A stretch of 64,000 bases of DNA from Agarivorans sp. TSD2052 (GCF_023238625.1 NZ_CP096670.1:156501-220500); one strand, 5' to 3'; numbered from the stretch's first letter, positions 17,434-27,580 are shown. Notes: generated by a model from the sequence alone, not told the origin. Translations and numbers: made by a program.

Positions 17434-17948
17434 AGAGTCATCAAAAAACCATGTTACTCGTGGCTTCGGTGTTTTTAGTGCCATTGCTACTGGCTTGGTT
17501 GGTATTAAATATGGGCTGGTTTGAGCGTGGTGTATTAAGCCATGGGCAATGGTTAGAGCCCCCCTTGCAGTTAGAAAACTACACCCCTGGAAAATGGTCG
17601 ATTGCTCAAGTGGTGCATCAACAGTGTGAAGAGCAGTGTGCTGAGCAGTGGAGCAAGTTAGATAATGCCTGGTTAGCCTTAGGTATTGCTAAGCAAAAAA
17701 CGCAACGGATGGCGCTTCTCAATGATGTTCAGCTAAGTGTTGAGCAATTAGCGACCATTGATGAAGGGGTTGCTCAGTTACGCCTTACCCAACGTAATCA
17801 GGCTTTGGCGGGTTATGATCAACAGTGGTTAGTGGTAGACCCCACCGGTTGGGTGATTCTGAGCTATCAACCTAGTTTGGGTGACGAGCAGGTTAAAGGC
17901 TTGATTACCGACCTAAAACGCTTAATTAAAAATTCTCGTTTTCAGTAG
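17430..17948 (+). CDS. Cox-cluster membrane-anchored protein of unknown function
   Basis: 172 residues: one N-terminal anchor (TMLLVASVFLVPLLLAWLVLNMGWF), then a periplasmic domain with CEEQC near residues 66-70 and strands reading WLVVDPTGWVILSYQP at the end. The fold pattern resembles a degenerate Sco/thioredoxin-like protein. It overlaps surf1 by 4 bp and is followed by ctaA 14 bp later, so a role in oxidase assembly is inferred from context. Confidence 0.75.
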   Translation: MKSHQKTMLLVASVFLVPLLLAWLVLNMGWFERGVLSHGQWLEPPLQLENYTPGKWSIAQVVHQQCEEQCAEQWSKLDNAWLALGIAKQKTQRMALLNDVQLSVEQLATIDEGVAQLRLTQRNQALAGYDQQWLVVDPTGWVILSYQPSLGDEQVKGLITDLKRLIKNSRFQ

Positions 17949-17962
17949 TTAGAGGGAGAGTT

Positions 17963-18991
17963 ATGCAAAAAGGATTGATTGCCGCAATTTTACTCGCGGT
18001 GGTGGTGATTGGTTTAGGCGCATTTACCCGCTTAACCGATGCTGGATTAGGTTGCCCCGATTGGCCAGGTTGTTATGGCCGATTGGCGGTTCCGCAAACG
18101 GCGGAGCATATTGAGCATGCCGAAAACGCCTTCCCCGAGCGACCACTAGAAGCGCACAAAGCGTGGAACGAGATGATCCATCGTTATTTCGCCGGTAGTT
18201 TAGGTTTGCTGGTGGTGGGCTTAGCGGGCGTTGCCTTGTGGCGCAAACAACACCGATTTATTGCGGTGGCGTCGGTAGTGCTGATTGTTTTTCAAGCCCT
18301 GCTGGGAATGCTTACCGTTACGCTTGGCTTAATGCCCATTGTTGTAATGGGGCATTTGCTGGGAGGCTTTTCGATGCTTGCGCTATTGTTTACTTGGTTG
18401 CTGATAAGTCAGCGGCCGTTGGCAAAAAATGTTCGTTCTGGACGCTGGTTATGGTTAGGTTTGGCGATATTGGTGGTGCAAATTGCGTTAGGTGGTTGGA
18501 CTTCGGCCAATTATTCAGCGATATCGTGCCAAGGCTTACCGCTATGTCATGAAGATTGGACCGCCAGTTATCAAGTGGATGCTTTTCACCCTTTACCTGA
18601 ACGAAGCGGTGATAACTACGAGTTTGGGGTACTGAGTCACCAACAACGAATCACCGTGCATGTCACCCATAGAATTTGGGCCGGCGTAACGGCTTTTTAC
18701 TTGTTAGTGTTGGCCTTGAGCCTTATTCAGCAGCGTCACAGTGACATTACTCGCGGGCGAGCCTCGCGCTTAATTTTTGTATTACTGATGCAGGTTGGTT
18801 TAGGTGTGGCTAACGTGCTTTGGCAGGTGCCGCTGGCGGTAGCGGTGGCACACAATTTAATGGCGGCGATGTTGCTGCTGTGTCTGATTAGTTTAGTGGT
18901 TGCGCATTATCAAAGCGCTACACTGAGTAGTAAGCGTGTATTGCAGAAGGAGAGGCATTATGGCGAAATCGAACGCGCTAACCCAGCCTAG
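17963..18991 (+). CDS. ctaA: Haem A synthase (COX15/CtaA)
   Basis: 342 residues with about eight membrane helices in two pseudo-repeats. Conserved haem-ligand histidines are seen in [23 protein letters not shown] and AHNLMAA. The [14 protein letters not shown] segment with a Cys pair near the N-terminus is typical of the family. It oxidises haem O to haem A for the oxidase. A GAGGGAGAG ribosome-binding site precedes the ATG. It overlaps ctaB by 32 bp. Confidence 0.95.
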   Translation: MQKGLIAAILLAVVVIGLGAFTRLTDAGLGCPDWPGCYGRLAVPQTAEHIEHAENAFPERPLEAHKAWNEMIHRYFAGSLGLLVVGLAGVALWRKQHRFIAVASVVLIVFQALLGMLTVTLGLMPIVVMGHLLGGFSMLALLFTWLLISQRPLAKNVRSGRWLWLGLAILVVQIALGGWTSANYSAISCQGLPLCHEDWTASYQVDAFHPLPERSGDNYEFGVLSHQQRITVHVTHRIWAGVTAFYLLVLALSLIQQRHSDITRGRASRLIFVLLMQVGLGVANVLWQVPLAVAVAHNLMAAMLLLCLISLVVAHYQSATLSSKRVLQKERHYGEIERANPA

Positions 18992-19874
18992 GCAGTTAAA
19001 CAAAGGGATCAATTGGCGAGCACTGTATAAGCTTACCAAACCTAAAGTGGTGGCACTGATAGTGCTCACCTCTATGGTAGGGGCTTGTTTAGCTACCTCA
19101 GGGCTTCCTCCTTGGCAGGCATTGCTGATAGGTAATCTGGGTATTGGCTTAATGGCGGGCGGGGCTGCGGCGTTTAATCACTACATTGATAGTGAAGCCG
19201 ACGCGGCAATGGCGCGAACCCATAAGCGACCATTACCCACCGGCGCCATTGCCAGTTGGCAAGCACTTAGCTGGGCCTCGCTGTTATCAATAGTCGGTTT
19301 TGCCATGCTTTATTGGTGGGTTAATCCCTTAACGGCGTGGCTAACCGCGGCCAGTTTGGTGGGGTATGCCGTGGTATATACCTTGTGGTTAAAGCGCGCC
19401 ACACCGCAAAACATTGTGATTGGCGGTTTAGCTGGCGCCATGCCGCCCTTATTAGGTTGGACAGCGGTAAACAACAGCGTGTCGGCCGAGCCATTGTTAT
19501 TGGTGATGCTAATTTTTACGTGGACGCCTCCGCATTTTTGGGCGTTGGCTATCGCCCGTCGTGATGACTACGCCAAAGTGAATATTCCGATGTTGCCGGT
19601 CACTCACGGCATTCCATTTACTAAAATCTTAACCCTACTGTATAGCTTTTTGTTGTTTGCCGTGTGTTGGTTGCCGTTTTTAGTCGGCATGAGCGGCTTA
19701 CTCTATTTGGCTGCCAGTTGTGTGCTTAACTTGCGCTTTATTTATTTGGCGTGGCGTTTATACAAAGGGGACAACCAGCGAGATGCAATGCGACTATTTG
19801 GTTATTCGATCGTTTACTTGATGTTGTTGTTTGTGGCCTTGTTGGCCGACCATTGGTTGTTTGCAATGCTGTGA
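18960..19874 (+). CDS. ctaB: Haem O synthase (protohaem IX farnesyltransferase)
   Basis: About 304 residues from the ATG at 18960, which follows AAGGAGAGG; an ATG at 18936 lies further inside ctaA and lacks such a site. It is a UbiA-superfamily membrane enzyme: [21 protein letters not shown] is the first Asp-rich prenyl-diphosphate motif, and [15 protein letters not shown] the second. It attaches the farnesyl group to haem B. Last gene of the oxidase locus. Confidence 0.96.
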   Translation: MAKSNALTQPRQLNKGINWRALYKLTKPKVVALIVLTSMVGACLATSGLPPWQALLIGNLGIGLMAGGAAAFNHYIDSEADAAMARTHKRPLPTGAIASWQALSWASLLSIVGFAMLYWWVNPLTAWLTAASLVGYAVVYTLWLKRATPQNIVIGGLAGAMPPLLGWTAVNNSVSAEPLLLVMLIFTWTPPHFWALAIARRDDYAKVNIPMLPVTHGIPFTKILTLLYSFLLFAVCWLPFLVGMSGLLYLAASCVLNLRFIYLAWRLYKGDNQRDAMRLFGYSIVYLMLLFVALLADHWLFAML

Positions 19875-19885
19875 TACCCACCCGT

Positions 19886-19920
19886 CACTAGCCGAACACT
19901 GCTGTTCGGCTAGTGTTATT
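19886..19920 (+). terminator. Strong rho-independent terminator of the oxidase operon
   Basis: A perfect 13-bp stem CACTAGCCGAACA (19886-19898) with TGTTCGGCTAGTG (19903-19915), loop CTGC, followed by TTATTTTT. It lies 12 bp past the ctaB stop. Confidence 0.92.
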
Positions 19921-20032
19921 TTTCTCGCTTTATCGTCATCGGTGTATTCTTTATCAGCGTCTAACCATTTAACGGTTGCCGCTGTTATCGCCAGCTCTTA
20001 AACTCTGCTTATTGCCCCTCGTTTAAGCCTAT

Positions 20033-21367
20033 ATGCATTCTTCTCGTTTTTCGGCTATTGCCGCTATCGCTATTCCGATGATTTTGTCGAATATTACGAT
20101 TCCATTACTGGGCTTAGTGGATACCGCGGTGATCGGTCATTTAGACCACTCATACTATTTGGCTGGGGTGGCGCTGGGTTCGATGATGATCACGCTGGTG
20201 TTTTGGCTATGTGGCTTTTTGCGTATGTCTACCACCGGGCTTGCGGCTCAAGCGTCGGGTGCGAACGATCGACGTCAGCTTATTCATCTAGGGATTAACT
20301 CAGGGCTTATCGCGCTTAGCTTAGGTTTAACGCTGTTGTTGTTACAAACTCCCATTTTAGATTTAGGGATGCGCTTAGCTGGTGGCAGTGAGCAGGTACA
20401 ATTTTACGCTAGAGAATACTTCGCTACGCGGATTTGGGGGGCGCCAGCAGCCCTGCTTAATATGGTATTACTGGGGTGGTTGCTGGGCATGCAAAACGCA
20501 CGCGCGCCGATGCTATTGGTAATGCTAACCAACAGCTTGAATATTGCCTTAGATGTACTGTTAGTGGTTGGTTTTGACATGAACGTGTTTGGCGCGGCCT
20601 TAGCCACGGTCATCTCTGATTATCTTGGCTTAGCCGTTGGCTTGTATCTGTGTCGGCAGCAATTTTTGCGTCGCTTTGAGGGTTTACCTGATTGGGCTGA
20701 GTGTTTTAGCGGGTTTAACCGTTTGCAATTAGGTGGCTTGTTTAGACTAAATAGAGACATATTTGTTCGTTCACTGGCTTTACAGGCTTGCTTTGCTTTT
20801 ATCACTTTTCAGGGCTCGCGCCTTGGTGACAATATTGTGGCAGCCAATGCGGTATTACTAAACTTTTTGATGTTTGTGTCTTTTGGTTTAGACGGCTTAG
20901 CCTATGCTGTTGAAGCGCTGGCGGGCAAGGCCAAAGGCCAACAAGATCGGCAGCAATTTGTGTCGGTGATAAACCGGTGTTTGTTGCTAGCCTTGTTTGC
21001 TGGCATTGGGTTTAGTGGCTTATTTGCCGTGTTTGGCGAGGCCTTGGTGGCCCTATTAACCGACATTGCCGACATCAGAACAACGGCCAACCAATATCTG
21101 CCTTGGATGGTTTTACTGCCGCTGGTGGCGGTATGGTGTTTTATCTTAGACGGCGTGTTTATTGCCACTGCCGAAGGCCGAATCATGCGAAATTCAATGT
21201 TACTGGCCAGTGTCGCGGTATTTTTTCCGCTTTGGTGGCTAAGCCAAGCCTGGGGCAATCATGCTTTATGGTTTGCCATGAGTGGCTTTATGGCGGCAAG
21301 AGGGCTGAGTTTAGGGTATATCTATTATCGCGCCCTCATTCAGCATCGCTGGTTTAAGGCGCCATAA
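20033..21367 (+). CDS. DinF-like MATE-family exporter
   Basis: 444 residues with 12 membrane segments. The N-terminal RFSAIAAIAIPMILSNITIPLLGLVDTAVIGHL, with the P-M-I-L-x-N and D-T-A-x-x-G pattern, marks the MATE/DinF group that exports cationic drugs or toxic metabolites using ion gradients. In E. coli dinF follows lexA in one operon. Here it is downstream of the oxidase genes, after a strong terminator, and I see no CTG-N10-CAG box before it, so SOS control is not supported. Confidence 0.88.
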   Translation: MHSSRFSAIAAIAIPMILSNITIPLLGLVDTAVIGHLDHSYYLAGVALGSMMITLVFWLCGFLRMSTTGLAAQASGANDRRQLIHLGINSGLIALSLGLTLLLLQTPILDLGMRLAGGSEQVQFYAREYFATRIWGAPAALLNMVLLGWLLGMQNARAPMLLVMLTNSLNIALDVLLVVGFDMNVFGAALATVISDYLGLAVGLYLCRQQFLRRFEGLPDWAECFSGFNRLQLGGLFRLNRDIFVRSLALQACFAFITFQGSRLGDNIVAANAVLLNFLMFVSFGLDGLAYAVEALAGKAKGQQDRQQFVSVINRCLLLALFAGIGFSGLFAVFGEALVALLTDIADIRTTANQYLPWMVLLPLVAVWCFILDGVFIATAEGRIMRNSMLLASVAVFFPLWWLSQAWGNHALWFAMSGFMAARGLSLGYIYYRALIQHRWFKAP

Positions 21368-21394
21368 ATAGTCATATTGAGAGTAGCAAGGCTA

Positions 21395-21859
21395 TTATAC
21401 TGCGTCGATATAGCCTAGTTGGCGCCACGCTTCGTAAGCAAATACTGATACCGCATTAGACAAATTCATGCTGCGGCTATCGGCCAGCATGGGGATCCGT
21501 AAACGAAACTCACTGCTTATTTGCAATAATACTTCGTCGGGTAGCCCGCGAGTTTCAGGACCAAACATCAAGTAATCACCCGCTTCAAAGCTAAAGTCAC
21601 TATGAAAACCGCTGCCTTTGGTGGTGCAGGCTAATAAGCGCTTGGGTTGCTCATTATCTAGAAAGGCTTGGTAATTAGCATGGCGCTTAACCTCAGCAAA
21701 CTCGTGATAGTCTAGCCCGGCGCGTTTTACTTTCTTATCGTCCCAAGCAAAACCTAAGGGTTCGATTAAATGCAGGTTACAGCCGCTGTTCGCCGCTAAA
21801 CGGATAATTGCGCCGGTATTTTGTGGTATTTCTGGCTCATATAGCACAATGTTAATCAT
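21395..21859 (-). CDS. trmL: tRNA (cytidine(34)-2'-O)-methyltransferase TrmL
   Basis: 154 residues from the ATG at 21859; an upstream ATG at 21880 adds seven residues not usual for the family. SPOUT methyltransferase motifs are clear: [16 protein letters not shown] near the N-terminus, [11 protein letters not shown] (knot, SAM binding) and [19 protein letters not shown] at the end. It methylates the wobble base of leucine tRNAs. It follows cpxA on the same strand by 26 bp. Confidence 0.95.
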   Translation of the reverse strand: MINIVLYEPEIPQNTGAIIRLAANSGCNLHLIEPLGFAWDDKKVKRAGLDYHEFAEVKRHANYQAFLDNEQPKRLLACTTKGSGFHSDFSFEAGDYLMFGPETRGLPDEVLLQISSEFRLRIPMLADSRSMNLSNAVSVFAYEAWRQLGYIDAV

Positions 21860-21885
21860 GGTTAGTCCAAGTCGCTGCAAAAGCG

Positions 21886-23238
21886 CTATTGTAGTGGTAA
21901 GCGCAGGTTAACTTCTAGCCCTTTGCTCAATTGATTCAGTTCGCTGTGACGATTTTTGGCGCTGATCTCGCCGCCGTGTTGGCGAATGGCTGATTCAGCG
22001 ATAGCTAAACCCAAGCCCACACCGCCGCTGTCTCGGTCGCGCGCTTCGCCACTACGATAAAAAGGGCGGAAGATATTGCTGAGCTCACTGTCGTCAAGCC
22101 CCGGCCCGTCATCACGCACCGTAATCAATAACTGCTGCTGTTCAATGGTGGCGCTTAGCGAGACCGTTTTACTGGCGTATTTCAATGCATTGCGACAAAT
22201 GTTTTCGATAGCCGAACTGAGCAACTGCGGGTAACACACCAGTGTTGTTTCTTCTGGAAAACGGGCTGAGAACTGCTTATGTAGTTGCTCTGCTTCAAAC
22301 TCACAGTCATTGACTAAGTCATTCATTACATCGCTTAACGCTATTGATTGTTGCTTAGCGTTTACCTGCATGCGAGATAATGACAATAAAGCATTGATCA
22401 TCTCTGCGAGGCGTTGAGATTCGCGCTCGATGCGTTCCATTTCAGGGGTGCTGGTTTGGCGCTTTTTACTGATGGCTAAGGCCATGTTTAAGCGAGTTAA
22501 GGGCGAGCGCAGCTCATGCGATATGTCGCTCAATAAGCGCTGTTGGTTACTAATGGCTTGATTAAGGGTATCGACCATACGCTGTAAGCTGTCGGATAGT
22601 TGGCCAATCTCGTCACCGCGCGATATCTCAGGTAATGGAGTATCTAGCTGTCCTAATGATACTTTGTTGGCCGCCGCTTGAAGCCGCTTTAAAGGATTAA
22701 CGATATGCCTTGTTAGCAGAAAACACAGCGCTAAACTCAAGGCGATAGCCACCATGGAGAGAAACCACGGGGATACCCCAAAGTGGCGTAAGGCATTCAT
22801 TTGTTCTGGGTTGCTGCGTCGCTCAACATATAACAAATAGTTTTTGTCATTCAGGGTAACAGCCTGTGGTCCCATTAAGATATGTTGCTTGTCTAAGGTG
22901 ACTCTAGGGTTGCTGAGTGCATCATGGTTAGCGATAAAACGGCGCATACTGCGACTCACTTGGGGTTGATTAACCACCACGCCTTCTGCGTCCACTAAGA
23001 AGGGCTTGCCAAACCGTGCTTTGAAGTGTGAATCTTGCCTTGGTTGTAGCGCTTTTTGTGGGCTTCTTTCAATGCGTTTTGAGAATTCGGCTAAGCTCTT
23101 GGTGGCCCAGCTCGGCGCAGGAAAGTTATCGGTACTGAGCATTTGCGACAGGTTAATGGATACAAATGCCGTCACCAGCAAAATCATCCAAAACGAGACA
23201 AATATTTTTACAAATAAGTTGTTTATGAAACGTTTCAT
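21886..23238 (-). CDS. cpxA: Sensor histidine kinase CpxA
   Basis: About 450 residues from the ATG at 23238, two bases past the cpxR stop; six more codons upstream are possible but overlap cpxR. Order: membrane helix, periplasmic sensor domain, second helix, HAMP ([20 protein letters not shown]), dimerisation/phosphorylation helix [12 protein letters not shown] with the phosphorylated His, then ATPase motifs [10 protein letters not shown] (N box), DDGPGLDD (G1) and [11 protein letters not shown] (G2). It senses envelope stress and phosphorylates CpxR. Confidence 0.94.
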   Translation of the reverse strand: MKRFINNLFVKIFVSFWMILLVTAFVSINLSQMLSTDNFPAPSWATKSLAEFSKRIERSPQKALQPRQDSHFKARFGKPFLVDAEGVVVNQPQVSRSMRRFIANHDALSNPRVTLDKQHILMGPQAVTLNDKNYLLYVERRSNPEQMNALRHFGVSPWFLSMVAIALSLALCFLLTRHIVNPLKRLQAAANKVSLGQLDTPLPEISRGDEIGQLSDSLQRMVDTLNQAISNQQRLLSDISHELRSPLTRLNMALAISKKRQTSTPEMERIERESQRLAEMINALLSLSRMQVNAKQQSIALSDVMNDLVNDCEFEAEQLHKQFSARFPEETTLVCYPQLLSSAIENICRNALKYASKTVSLSATIEQQQLLITVRDDGPGLDDSELSNIFRPFYRSGEARDRDSGGVGLGLAIAESAIRQHGGEISAKNRHSELNQLSKGLEVNLRLPLQ

Positions 23239-23240
23239 GC

Positions 23241-23927
23241 TTACCACTCTAGCCACATGTAGCCTTTACCCCGAACCGTTTTAATTCTGGGTAGCTGGTC
23301 TTTTCTAGCCGGGATCTTCTTTCTTAAATTACTAATGTGCATATCTAAGCTGCGGTCAAAAGCTTGTAGGCGTTTGCCTAGCACCTTTTTATTTAAATCG
23401 TGTTTATCTAACAATTGCCCGGGATGCTCAAGCAGCTGTTGAAGTAGTAATAGCTCAGTACTGGTGAGGTCCAGCTCTTGTTCATCGCAGTGAGCTTGTT
23501 GTTTAGCGATAGACAAGCTTAAGTCTTGGTGGCAAATAAGCTCTGTATGATTGTCTGTGGCTACCGGCACTTGGGTGCGACGCAAAATGGCGCGAATTCT
23601 TGCCAATAACTCGCGTTCGCTAAATGGCTTGGCAAGGTAGTCATCGGCTCCCAGCTCTAAACCTAGTACTCGGTCTATTTCATCGCCTTTTGCGGTTAGC
23701 ATTAATACTGGCTGCTGGTTGTTCTTACGTAGGTCTTTTAATACTTCAAAGCCATTTTTTCCGGGCATCATTACATCTAGTAATACTAAATCGTAAGACT
23801 GCTGCTGCAGCTGCGCTAAGCCGCTGATACCGTCATTTCTAATGTCACAAGCAAAGCCCTCAAGTTCTAATAATTCACCGAGTAATTCAGTTAACTCTTT
23901 ATCGTCGTCTATTAATAGCAGCTTCAC
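23241..23927 (-). CDS. cpxR: Response regulator CpxR
   Basis: 228 residues, OmpR family. The receiver domain has the acidic pair DDDKE, the phosphoacceptor in LVLLDVMMPG (about residue 51), TAKG and K in AKPFSERELL. The C-terminal winged helix ends in SLDMHISNLRKKIP and IKTVRGKGYMW. It is divergent from a cpxP-like gene with a CpxR box between the starts, as in enterobacteria. Confidence 0.96.
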   Translation of the reverse strand: MKLLLIDDDKELTELLGELLELEGFACDIRNDGISGLAQLQQQSYDLVLLDVMMPGKNGFEVLKDLRKNNQQPVLMLTAKGDEIDRVLGLELGADDYLAKPFSERELLARIRAILRRTQVPVATDNHTELICHQDLSLSIAKQQAHCDEQELDLTSTELLLLQQLLEHPGQLLDKHDLNKKVLGKRLQAFDRSLDMHISNLRKKIPARKDQLPRIKTVRGKGYMWLEW

Positions 23928-24002
23928 TAATGATTCTCTTTGATTTGACTGGTAGTTAAATTGTACAAAACTTAATGAGCTTTGTAGGGTTTATTTGGCG
24001 CT

Positions 24003-24017
24003 TTTACATTGCTTTAC
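24003..24017 (-). promoter_or_regulatory. CpxR box
   Basis: Reading the minus strand gives GTAAAGCAATGTAAA, which is the consensus GTAAA-N5-GTAAA with no mismatch. It is 76 bp upstream of the cpxR start and 71 bp upstream of the cpxP-like start, so it can control both divergent promoters. Confidence 0.85.
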
Positions 24018-24087
24018 ACTTTGCTGGCATTTGTTTGCATTGCCATATGTACACTTAATAGGACTTAACAAACCCGAGGAATACATC

Positions 24088-24552
24088 ATGAAAAAATTAC
24101 TAGTAACAGCACTTGTAGGTGCGTTAGTTGTGGCCCCTGTTGCTTTCGCTGCTAAAGGTGAAAAACAAGGCGGTAAACAAGATCAGCGCGCTGAAATGCA
24201 TATGATGAAACAGTTAGACTTAAGTGCAGAGCAAAAACAGCAAGTGAAAGCAATTATGCAAGCGCAGAAGAAGCAACAGCCAAATACTGAACAGCGCGCA
24301 ATGATGCATGAGCAGCGCATGGCTATTATCACTTCAGCGACGTTCGATAAAGACGCGGCCCAAACACTGATTACTCAGCAGCAAGCAATGAAACAAAGCC
24401 GCATGCTAGATAAGTTAGAAGCTCAGCATCAGGTATATCAATTATTAACGCCTGAACAGCAGACAAAATACCAAGAGTTGGTGAACCAAAAAATGGAAAA
24501 ACACCAGCAGCGTATGGAGAAGGGCGGCAAAAAAGGTCAAACTTCAAACTAA
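24088..24552 (+). CDS. CpxP/Spy-family periplasmic chaperone
   Basis: 154 residues from the ATG at 24088 (CGAGGAA upstream). The signal peptide MKKLLVTALVGALVVAPVAFA is followed by a basic, Gln/Met-rich helical protein with two LTxxQ-type motifs, LSAEQKQQ and LTPEQQTK, the marks of the Spy/CpxP family. It acts in the periplasm as an ATP-independent chaperone or as the CpxA inhibitor. The upstream CpxR box supports Cpx control; fieF lies 42 bp downstream and may be cotranscribed. Confidence 0.88.
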   Translation: MKKLLVTALVGALVVAPVAFAAKGEKQGGKQDQRAEMHMMKQLDLSAEQKQQVKAIMQAQKKQQPNTEQRAMMHEQRMAIITSATFDKDAAQTLITQQQAMKQSRMLDKLEAQHQVYQLLTPEQQTKYQELVNQKMEKHQQRMEKGGKKGQTSN

Positions 24553-24594
24553 CTAAACGTTATACTTTAGCAAACACCTCGCTGAAGTATTAAC

Positions 24595-25497
24595 GTGGAA
24601 CCGCAAAGTTATAAACGCTTAGTCACTTTAGCTACATGGGTTGCCACCTGTGTAGCGGTGGCTTTATTGGTGATTAAAAGCGCTGCATTTTTTTATACTG
24701 GCGCGGTCAGTATATTAGCCTCTCTGATTGATTCGCTAATGGATATTGGCATGTCGTTAGTCAATCTACTGGCGATCCGCTACGCCTTACAACCCCCTGA
24801 TAAAGAACATCGTTTTGGTCACGGCAAAGCCGAGCACTTAGCGGGGGTGGCCCAAGCGGCCTTTATCACCGGTTCGGCATGCATGCTGTTATATGGCGGC
24901 GCCACCGAACTGCTTCACCCTAAAGCCCTAGAGCATAGCCAGTTGGGTATTATTGTGATGATAATATCGACTGTAATCACCATCGCTTTGGTGTTGTTTC
25001 AGCGATATGTGGTCGCTAAAACCAACAACAGTGTGATTAAAGCCGACTCGATGCATTACGCCATGGATATTTACATGAACGCGGCGGTGTTGATTGCTTT
25101 GCTACTTAGCCAGTATGGCTGGTATTGGGCCGATGGCTTGTTTGCTATCTTGATTGCGCTTTACATTTGTTATGGCGCTTATGGAATAGCCAAAGACTCA
25201 GTACAGAATCTACTAGACAGAGAACTGCCAGAATCCTTCCAGTTACAGGTATATAATACCGCGTTGTCGGTGCCCGATGTTTTAGGTGCTCACGATATTA
25301 GAACTCGTCAGTCAGGGCAGACAAAATTTATTCAGCTTCATTTAGAACTAGATGATAAACTTAGTCTTTATCAGGCGCATATCATTGCTGATAAGGTTGA
25401 GGATGCAATGATTGAACAATGGCCTGAAGCCGATGTATTGATCCACCAAGACCCTCAGTCGGTGGTTCCGCTAGAAAAGAAATTAGAGCTCGAGTAA
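24595..25497 (+). CDS. fieF: Cation-efflux pump FieF (CDF family)
   Basis: 300 residues from a GTG start. Six membrane segments with the transport-site residues in ASLIDSLMD (helix 2, two Asp) and ADSMHYAMD (helix 5, His and Asp), and cytoplasmic His/Asp residues in the C-terminal domain (GAHDIRTRQSG, IHQDP). It exports zinc or iron by proton antiport. In enterobacteria fieF also follows cpxP, so this synteny is conserved. Confidence 0.93.
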   Translation: MEPQSYKRLVTLATWVATCVAVALLVIKSAAFFYTGAVSILASLIDSLMDIGMSLVNLLAIRYALQPPDKEHRFGHGKAEHLAGVAQAAFITGSACMLLYGGATELLHPKALEHSQLGIIVMIISTVITIALVLFQRYVVAKTNNSVIKADSMHYAMDIYMNAAVLIALLLSQYGWYWADGLFAILIALYICYGAYGIAKDSVQNLLDRELPESFQLQVYNTALSVPDVLGAHDIRTRQSGQTKFIQLHLELDDKLSLYQAHIIADKVEDAMIEQWPEADVLIHQDPQSVVPLEKKLELE

Positions 25498-25506
25498 GGT
25501 GAAAGT

Positions 25507-26319
25507 GTGGCAAAGGAAAAGTTAAAGGACTATCAAATCAAACAAACGTTAGCGGAAACCGTGTGGCTACAAGTACGCGATGAAGCACACCGTATGGCTG
25601 AAGATGAACCGATGCTATCGAGCTTTTTCTATTCAACGATTTTGAATCACCATACTCTTGCCTCGGCCTTGAGTTTTCAGTTGGCCAGTAAATTAGATAG
25701 CTCAACGGTTCAGGCCATCTTGTTGCGCGAGTTTATCGAAGAAGCCTTAATTGCTGACCCTTGCATATTGGAAGCGGTAGCCGCCGACATTGTGGCGGTA
25801 AAAGATCGAGATCCAGCGGTGAAATATTACGCTATTCCTTTGTTATATTTAAAAGGCTTTCATGCCCTGCAAGGTTACCGAGTGGCTAACTGGTTGTGGC
25901 ATCAGGGGCGTTTGGCTTTAGCACGCTATATTCAGAACCAAATATCTGCCGTTTTCTCGGTGGATATACACCCAGCTGCAACCATTGGTAAAGGCATTAT
26001 GCTCGATCACGCCACTGGAATTGTGGTGGGTGAAACAGCAGTGATTGAGAATGATGTCTCTATTTTACAATCGGTGACGCTAGGCGGTACCGGTAAAGAT
26101 CGTGGTGACCGTCACCCTAAAATTCGTCAAGGGGTACTGATTGGTGCAGGGGCAAAAATTTTAGGTAATATCGAAGTGGGGCGTGGCGCTAAAGTGGGCG
26201 CGGGCAGTGTGGTACTTGAAAATGTACCGGCCCACACCACCGTTGCAGGCGTGCCCGCAAAAGTAGTGGGTACGCCAAGTTGCGATATGCCGGCTATCGA
26301 CATGGGACAAAATATTTAG
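25507..26319 (+). CDS. cysE: Serine O-acetyltransferase
   Basis: 270 residues from GTG at 25507, with AAGG 7 bp upstream. An N-terminal helical domain is followed by left-handed beta-helix hexapeptide repeats: VDIHPAATIGKGIMLDHATGIVVGETAVIENDVSI, then LGGTGKDRGDRHPKI, with the catalytic Asp-His pair in DHATG and the DRHPK loop. It acetylates serine with acetyl-CoA in the first committed step of cysteine synthesis. The 9-bp gap to fieF suggests cotranscription. Confidence 0.95.
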   Translation: MAKEKLKDYQIKQTLAETVWLQVRDEAHRMAEDEPMLSSFFYSTILNHHTLASALSFQLASKLDSSTVQAILLREFIEEALIADPCILEAVAADIVAVKDRDPAVKYYAIPLLYLKGFHALQGYRVANWLWHQGRLALARYIQNQISAVFSVDIHPAATIGKGIMLDHATGIVVGETAVIENDVSILQSVTLGGTGKDRGDRHPKIRQGVLIGAGAKILGNIEVGRGAKVGAGSVVLENVPAHTTVAGVPAKVVGTPSCDMPAIDMGQNI

Positions 26320-26321
26320 GC

Positions 26322-26543
26322 CTATTCTTTAAGTGCCTCGATGAACGCAAATCGTGGCACTTGCTCTCCGTTCACATTCACCGTTTCAAAAAACATCTCA
26401 TAGGGCCTTACCCACAGTTTGCCTTCCCCATAAAGTGGGCGGTACAGTACTAGTAACTCTTCGGTTTCAGAGTGAATAACGGTATCAATAACGTGGTAAT
26501 CAGCACCTTTGTAATGCTGGTAACGGCCTTTCTTTAATTTCAT
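26322..26543 (-). CDS. DUF1653 protein
   Basis: 73 residues with the DUF1653 pattern: G-R-Y-x-H-Y-K-G at the start (KKGRYQHYKGADYHVID), a central strand EELLVLYRPLYGEGKLWVRPYEMF and a final RFAFIEAL. This small family is thought to be a cytoplasmic beta-barrel of the SH3 type; its function is unknown. Convergent with cysE, leaving two bases between stops. Confidence 0.85.
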   Translation of the reverse strand: MKLKKGRYQHYKGADYHVIDTVIHSETEELLVLYRPLYGEGKLWVRPYEMFFETVNVNGEQVPRFAFIEALKE

Positions 26544-26732
26544 GACTATAAATTCGACAACTAGTTAGGTAAATACTGTTCTACCCTTGTTGGCTAAAGA
26601 TGACAAGAGTATGCTGCTTTAAAGCCGTTCTTATCAATACGTGGGCGCCAATTAGGGTTCATTTATACATGACGCTAGCTTGGCAAAGAAATGCTTAAGC
26701 GAAGCTCGACACAGTTAATGGGAGTAATGTAG

Positions 26733-26939
26733 ATGTCTTTTGATGTTTTAGAAAAATTAGAAGCGAAAGTTCAAGTAGCAGTAGATAGCATTGAGCTTTT
26801 ACGTATGGAAATTGATGAACTGAAAGAACAAAACAGCCAGCTAAGTGATGAAAATGGCCGTTTATTACAAGAGCAGCAATCTTGGCAGGAACGTCTAAAA
26901 GCCTTATTAGGCCGTATTGAAGACGTTCACGCCGAGTAG
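26733..26939 (+). CDS. zapB: Cell-division protein ZapB
   Basis: 68 residues, almost entirely coiled coil with a heptad pattern of leucines and Glu/Gln/Lys ([20 protein letters not shown] through [20 protein letters not shown]). The length and the start [10 protein letters not shown] match ZapB, a Z-ring associated factor that links ZapA to MatP. A GGGAG site precedes the ATG. The gene is convergent with rraA, as in related species. Confidence 0.9.
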   Translation: MSFDVLEKLEAKVQVAVDSIELLRMEIDELKEQNSQLSDENGRLLQEQQSWQERLKALLGRIEDVHAE

Positions 26940-26962
26940 GTGTAAATGCTTACCTTGAGCCT

Positions 26963-27451
26963 TTACTCGATGTCGAGGGGCTCAGGTGACAAGATTACCC
27001 CTGTGGTATCTGCGTAGATGTGATCTTCTGGAAGGAAGGTCACTCCACCAAAGTTTACCGGGATATTTACATCGCCAATTTCTTCGTTGACGTCAGCGCC
27101 AACCGGAATAGAAGCCAAGGCTTGAATGCCGATATCTAAATCTTCCAAGGCGTCTACATCACGTACGCAACCATAAACAATAATACCGTCCCACTCATTT
27201 TCAGCGGCTGTTTCGGCAATGTTTATATCGACCAGGGCACGGCGTAGCGAACCACCACCATCAATCAGTAATACTCGACCAGTTCCCGACTCTTGTACCA
27301 CTTGTGAGATTACCCCTGCGTGTTCAAAGCACTTAACCGTAGTGATTTCTCCCCCAAAAGAGTTTCTGCCACCGAAGCTGGCAAACATGGGTTCTACAAC
27401 GTCAACCGTATCTGCGTATAGGTCACAAAGTTCTGAGGTATTATATTCCAT
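26963..27451 (-). CDS. rraA: Ribonuclease E activity regulator RraA
   Basis: 162 residues. The family pattern is complete: [14 protein letters not shown] start, [38 protein letters not shown] and [12 protein letters not shown]. It folds like aldolase-type enzymes but lacks catalysis, binds RNase E and RhlB and inhibits mRNA decay. It lies beyond the hslVU terminator and likely has its own promoter. Confidence 0.95.
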   Translation of the reverse strand: MEYNTSELCDLYADTVDVVEPMFASFGGRNSFGGEITTVKCFEHAGVISQVVQESGTGRVLLIDGGGSLRRALVDINIAETAAENEWDGIIVYGCVRDVDALEDLDIGIQALASIPVGADVNEEIGDVNIPVNFGGVTFLPEDHIYADTTGVILSPEPLDIE

Positions 27452-27580
27452 GGTTTGGATCCTGATTTTGGCCGAGTTAGCGCTACCAGTATAAACGCTA
27501 AGTGGCGGTTTTCAATTAAGAAATGAGATCTATTCAGGAATGCCCAAGGGCAAAGGTATAGCGAGAGAGAAGGTGGAACG

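Noticed and set aside
19921-20032. Possible LexA box before the DinF-like gene
   Set aside because: The nearest match has CTG-N7-CAG spacing rather than N10, so it is not a LexA box.
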